Source: Gammaproteobacteria bacterium
GTDB taxonomy: Bacteria; Pseudomonadota; Gammaproteobacteria; Ga0077536
Assembly (NCBI GenBank): GCA_021773835.1
Contig: JAJFJQ010000073.1
Location: forward strand, 124,001 to 188,000
Length of the DNA: 64,000 nucleotides
Reading direction: 5' to 3'
In this document: one piece after another, positions 62,144-64,000 of the stretch
Layout of the letters: every line of letters starts with the position of its first letter
Position numbering within the stretch: position 1 is the stretch's first letter
Program-made: the position numbers and the translations under genes
Notes under the pieces: model-generated
What the model was told of the DNA's origin: nothing
Databases searched by the model: none
The model's input: only the letters and a program-made list of their open reading frames with translations

Positions 62144-62159
62144 GTCGGCTAGCGTCCGC

Positions 62160-63236
62160 TTACACCAACGGGATCACTTGCTCGGCGAAGTCCTTGGCGA
62201 CGTCGCGTATATGGGCAAGTGGGGGTAGCAAGCTAACCTCATTTAGTCCAAGCTTTTCCGCTTGTCTGATCTGCTCGGCAATTTCAGATGGGCCACCGAC
62301 CATGCAAGCGCCTTCGATCATTTCGGGGGTTACGAACTTTCGTTCGCCCGGCGGATAATAGCTGCAGTGCCCTTCGTGCAAAACTTGATGGGCCTTCTCC
62401 TGCGGGATCGTAAAGTTGCTTACGTGATCAACGTATTCTTCCCATATGTTTTTCATATAGTTGGGCACGACGCCATCATCTTTGGTGTAACGCCACACTT
62501 CGTAGACAAAATGAATTGCAACCGCAACCCATGACCCCGCGGTTTCGATCACCCGATCGTCGGTCAACTTCTCTCCCGGCCGCAGCACGACTGCGGTCGT
62601 TAGGGTCGTCGTGTGGAAATCGTCTATCGTGCGGCCCGCCTTTTCCGCGCCTTCACGTACCTTACTGAGGTTGAACTCCAGTACGTCTTTTTGTTCGTTG
62701 AATATGGATATCAGTCCGTCACCGTAGCGCCCGGCCGCCTTGAGCGCGAGCGGCCCGTTGCCGGCAACATAAATTGGAATCGGTGTGTCGATATTACGAA
62801 ATCCGTCTGCGTGCTCCTGCCACTTGAGTGCGGTCGTTTTACCTCGGTATTCATAGTCGACTTCTTCGCCATTGAGCATCGCCCGGACAACTCGCAAGTA
62901 TTCACGAAATTCCTTAATCGGCATCGGATCTTGACCCATCACCCGCATTGCGGTGTGTCCGGTGCCGATCCCTAGGAACACGCGCCCGGGTGCGAGTACA
63001 TTGATCGAGGCGATTGAATGTGCGGTGGTCGGCGCGATGCGGGTACCGGGAATTGCAACGCCGGTACCGAGTCTAATTCTCTTTGTGTTGAGCGCTGCCG
63101 CGGCCATCGTCGCGTAGCAGTCGGACCACATCATTTGGGTGTCCGGAAACCAGCAAGCGTCATATCCGAGGTCTTCTAGTTCTTTAACGATCGGCCAATC
63201 GCTAATTCGGGTTTGTACATGCAAGCTGTATTTCAC
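62160..63236 (-). CDS. LLM class F420-dependent oxidoreductase
   Basis: A 358-residue luciferase-fold protein: VKELEDLGYDACWFPDTQMMWSDCYATMAAAALNTKRIRLGTGVAIPGTRIAPTTAHSIASINVLAPGRVFLGIGTGHTAMRVMG matches the F420-dependent methylene-tetrahydromethanopterin reductase-like group. The GTG at 63236 has GGAG eight bases before it. It is convergent with the desaturase gene. Reaction unknown; together with the genes at 54-62 kb it may act in the breakdown of a lipid or terpenoid. Confidence 0.85.
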   Translation of the reverse strand: MKYSLHVQTRISDWPIVKELEDLGYDACWFPDTQMMWSDCYATMAAAALNTKRIRLGTGVAIPGTRIAPTTAHSIASINVLAPGRVFLGIGTGHTAMRVMGQDPMPIKEFREYLRVVRAMLNGEEVDYEYRGKTTALKWQEHADGFRNIDTPIPIYVAGNGPLALKAAGRYGDGLISIFNEQKDVLEFNLSKVREGAEKAGRTIDDFHTTTLTTAVVLRPGEKLTDDRVIETAGSWVAVAIHFVYEVWRYTKDDGVVPNYMKNIWEEYVDHVSNFTIPQEKAHQVLHEGHCSYYPPGERKFVTPEMIEGACMVGGPSEIAEQIRQAEKLGLNEVSLLPPLAHIRDVAKDFAEQVIPLV

Positions 63237-63307
63237 AGTTCAATCTCCGTGGGGACAAAGGGTCACGATCATAATCGTAATTCTTTAGGGCAGACAAGCT
63301 ATCGATC

Positions 63308-64000
63308 TTATCGCCGCCGTCCGCGACGGCCTCCACCAAGATTTGCCGGGTCGAATTCGCGCACCGTTATGCCATCGACATTGACCATCGATAGAAGTTG
63401 GACGGTGGTACAGCGGTTGTTGTTAACGTCGATGGTCGAGGCGCTATCAACGATTGGTGCGCCCGTCTCATGGTTTTCGCGGATGTGAGAATTCGGGTGC
63501 GCAATACCGTTGATCGTCATTTTCCAAAAGCGACCGGATTCGTCATAGATTCTCACGAGTGCCGGATAGTAAGTTTGCGCGTCGACGTACATATAGCGTT
63601 TTGAAGCCGGGTAATCGTCGATCGATGGGCTACCTTCGACAATATAGGCATGCCGAAGCTGCCAGGTGATATTTGGGAAGCACGATCCTTTGCCATGAAA
63701 GTGCACAAACCGATAGTTCCATTCGGCCACTTTAGTTTCGGTAACGACGACCTGATCGTGGCGATACATCGGCAGGAGAACGTAAGTTGATCCGACATAC
63801 TTCCAGTCCATGTCTACGATTCGGCCGCTGTAACCAAGAAAATCATCGGGTAAGATGTCGCTACCGAACATTGTTTCGCGAGGTGGAAATGATGCCAAGC
63901 TCTGGCTACGTCTCAATTGGGGAATGTATACCCAACCTTTTTTTGCTTCACTGTCATCGCGATTAAAGAATGCGAGGACTTCGGCGCCAGTAAGGTCGCC
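63308..64000 (-). CDS. DUF1329 outer-membrane lipoprotein-sorting-like protein, C-terminal part
   Basis: The frame is open through base 64000, so the N-terminus is outside the window; 230 residues are visible. FNRDDSEAKKGWVYIPQLRRSQSL, METMFGSDILPDDFLGYSGRI-like RETMFGSDILPDDFLGYSGRI and YVDAQTYYPALVRIYDESGRFWKM show the LolA-like/DUF1329 layout (WVY-P-LRR, GSD---DD-LG). Such proteins lie in the periplasm, often next to RND exporters and steroid- or lipid-degradation genes. The sequence ends with a basic GGGRRGRRR tail, which is unusual. Confidence 0.75.
   Translation of the reverse strand, partial: GDLTGAEVLAFFNRDDSEAKKGWVYIPQLRRSQSLASFPPRETMFGSDILPDDFLGYSGRIVDMDWKYVGSTYVLLPMYRHDQVVVTETKVAEWNYRFVHFHGKGSCFPNITWQLRHAYIVEGSPSIDDYPASKRYMYVDAQTYYPALVRIYDESGRFWKMTINGIAHPNSHIRENHETGAPIVDSASTIDVNNNRCTTVQLLSMVNVDGITVREFDPANLGGGRRGRRR

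Overview
The window reads as a chromosome segment of an uncultured Gammaproteobacterium, probably aquatic or host-associated. The taxonomic hints are an SOS box almost identical to the E. coli LexA consensus in front of dnaE2, a DUF2333 protein, Gram-negative envelope genes (two-component outer-membrane/FecR pair, RND exporter, DUF1329 and DUF992 proteins), an aromatic-amine-dehydrogenase type operon and a PEP-CTERM-like secreted protein. Three predicted F420-linked enzymes (two luciferase-like, one PPOX-fold) are less usual for this class. No rRNA, tRNA, CRISPR array, insertion sequence or phage module was recognised.

Layout. 1-7.8 kb: end of a branched-chain-type ABC binding protein, a peroxiredoxin-like gene with an in-frame UGA at the peroxidatic cysteine position followed by a SECIS-like hairpin (probable selenoprotein), HAD hydrolase, SurE, alpha/beta hydrolase, F420-type oxidoreductase, parvulin, DUF1499 and CBS proteins. 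8.1-15.5 kb: MFS exporter, an amidase operon with a small GatC/AtzG-like partner, Nudix hydrolase, aromatic aminotransferase, secreted small proteins. 15.7-25 kb: SOS-controlled dnaE2, a cNMP-binding/rhodanese/coiled-coil regulator, the serine pathway pair serC-serA, DUF2333. 25.5-43.4 kb: an accessory island with a large repetitive secreted PEP-CTERM-like protein, an MFS pseudogene, a zinc-ribbon/methyltransferase/adenylation fusion, a stand-alone adenylation-carrier protein, a full-length but catalytically degenerate cyanophycin-synthetase homologue, a UGT-type glycosyltransferase, a glycosyltransferase-sulfotransferase fusion, a TPR/beta-barrel outer-membrane protein with a FecR-domain partner, and a rhamnosyltransferase-like gene. 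44-51.7 kb: a three-subunit acyl-CoA carboxylase and, divergently, an amine dehydrogenase operon in the order B-E-D-A-cytochrome c. 51.7-64 kb: RND exporter, SDR, acyl-CoA ligase, MBL-fold protein, CoA transferase coupled to a double EthD-domain protein, F420/PPOX protein, desaturase, luciferase-like oxidoreductase and a DUF1329 protein running off the end, together suggesting catabolism or remodelling of a lipid-like or terpenoid substrate.

The best candidates for something new are the 25.5-43.4 kb island, whose enzymes would activate a carboxylic or amino acid, load it on a carrier, glycosylate and sulfate a product and move it to the surface, with the degenerate cyanophycin-synthetase homologue as an unexplained core component; and the selenoprotein at 586-1053, which a standard gene caller would cut at the UGA. 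Short palindromic repeats of one family occur at three intergenic sites (2.8, 7.9 and 13.0 kb). All functions are read from motifs; no database search was run.
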